Part shown: positions 63,601 through 64,000 of the stretch, piece by piece | Layout: each line of letters opens with the position of its first letter | How positions within the stretch are numbered: the stretch's first letter is position 1 | NCBI GenBank assembly: GCA_016708845.1 | Contig: JADJFB010000017.1 | Coordinates: 1 to 64,000, forward strand | Length of the DNA stretch: 64,000 nucleotides | Direction: 5' to 3' | Source of the DNA: Bacteroidota bacterium | GTDB lineage: Bacteria > Bacteroidota > Bacteroidia > B-17B0 > Aurantibacillaceae | Notes under the pieces: model-generated | Databases searched by the model: none | What the model was told of the DNA's origin: nothing | The model's input: only the letters and a program-made list of their open reading frames with translations | Position numbers and translations under genes: made by a program

Positions 63601-64000
63601 TTACTTCAACATTGCTCCACGTTTTACCAAATAAGTTTGTAAAACTGTGTCAAAGCCTTGGTTAATGTCAGCTTCTACGAAATCAATTTTGTATTGTCCG
63701 CATTTGAGCTTAATAGATTCGGTGTACTCCGTAATTTTTTGAGTGTACATCTCTTTAATCTGATTGGGATTTAATTTAATCTCTTCTTTAGTTTCAATGT
63801 CAATAAAATGGTAAGGACGATTTTCAAATTCAAAATCCATCTCCTGCTTTTTATCCGTTACATGAAATAAAACCACATCATGTTTTTTGTATTTTAAATG
63901 TTGAAGTGCAGCAAAAATAGATTCCAAGTGAGATTGATCTTCAAATAAATCACTAAAAATAACTACCAACGAACGTTTATGAATAATTTCTGCAATTTGG
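63601..64000 (-). CDS. DUF58/VWA-like protein, C-terminal part (runs off the window)
   Basis: The minus-strand frame is open to the window edge and ends at 63601. It contains HKRSLVVIFSDLFED, LKYKKHDVVLFHVTDKKQEMDF and the C-terminal GFDTVLQTYLVKRGAMLK. This matches the end of DUF58 proteins, which in Bacteroidota are encoded with MoxR ATPases and VWA/BatA-type proteins. The N-terminal half and any such neighbours lie beyond the window. Its role is probably in envelope or aerotolerance functions, by family association only. Confidence 0.82.
   Translation of the reverse strand, partial: QIAEIIHKRSLVVIFSDLFEDQSHLESIFAALQHLKYKKHDVVLFHVTDKKQEMDFEFENRPYHFIDIETKEEIKLNPNQIKEMYTQKITEYTESIKLKCGQYKIDFVEADINQGFDTVLQTYLVKRGAMLK

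Overview
The window comes from an AT-rich member of the Bacteroidota. Several independent signs agree: many secreted proteins ending in type A (Por) sorting domains of the type IX secretion system (T9SS), promoter boxes of the TAnnTTTG type, weak or absent Shine-Dalgarno sites, atpD-atpC standing apart from the other ATP synthase genes, a TonB-dependent receptor under a TPP riboswitch, a BT0820-type HAD protein, and menaquinone synthesis through aminofutalosine (MqnE). The genus cannot be fixed from the sequence alone; a Flavobacteriales- or Sphingobacteriales-like lineage is likely. No tRNA, rRNA or CRISPR array was seen.

Layout. 1-4.5 kb: a partial membrane glycosyltransferase, a T9SS cargo protein, a di-haem peroxidase and ffh. 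4.5-9.8 kb: folD, then a run of T9SS cargo genes and fragments with near-identical C-termini on the minus strand, an IS3-type transposase remnant, and a second copy of the last 40 bp of folD. The 5421-9656 segment is therefore a candidate insertion at the folD 3' end. 9.8-18 kb: a FadL-like porin and a Tyr/Asn-rich lipoprotein divergent from proS-gpmA-HAD-map, then small exported proteins. 18-25 kb: a thiamine-type TonB receptor, murI, a fatty acid desaturase and panB, with palindromic intergenic repeats. 25-29 kb: a damaged lipoprotein gene, dnaK, and a small gene between inverted GTTAGGC ends that resembles an integron-type cassette. 29-38 kb: an amidase, two TPR/coiled-coil membrane paralogues, atpD-atpC, an ArsC-like protein, prfB with its programmed +1 frameshift site, and an HTTM-protein pair. 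38-53 kb: a coiled-coil lipoprotein, tandem secreted alpha/beta hydrolases, an ABC ATPase, uridine kinase, an ABC-F ATPase, a family 2 glycosyltransferase, mqnE, a multihaem cytochrome, an arylsulfotransferase-like protein and a T9SS cargo protein. 53-64 kb: a very long TPR/beta-propeller/coiled-coil/SPOR envelope protein, clpS, an M48 protease, a double-OmpA protein, a YjdF-type membrane protein and the end of a DUF58 protein.

How it fits together. Much of the window builds or uses the cell envelope: T9SS substrates, outer-membrane receptors and porins, and peptidoglycan-binding proteins (OmpA, SPOR, amidase). The remainder is housekeeping.

Caution on quality. Many genes, including essential ones (dnaK, prfB, uridine kinase), carry single-base frameshifts, mostly beside homopolymers and densest at 41-53 kb. 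A 13-C/8-G stretch near 60.4 kb also looks artefactual. Most breaks are best read as sequencing or assembly errors, so I annotate those loci as single genes and mark the lesions.
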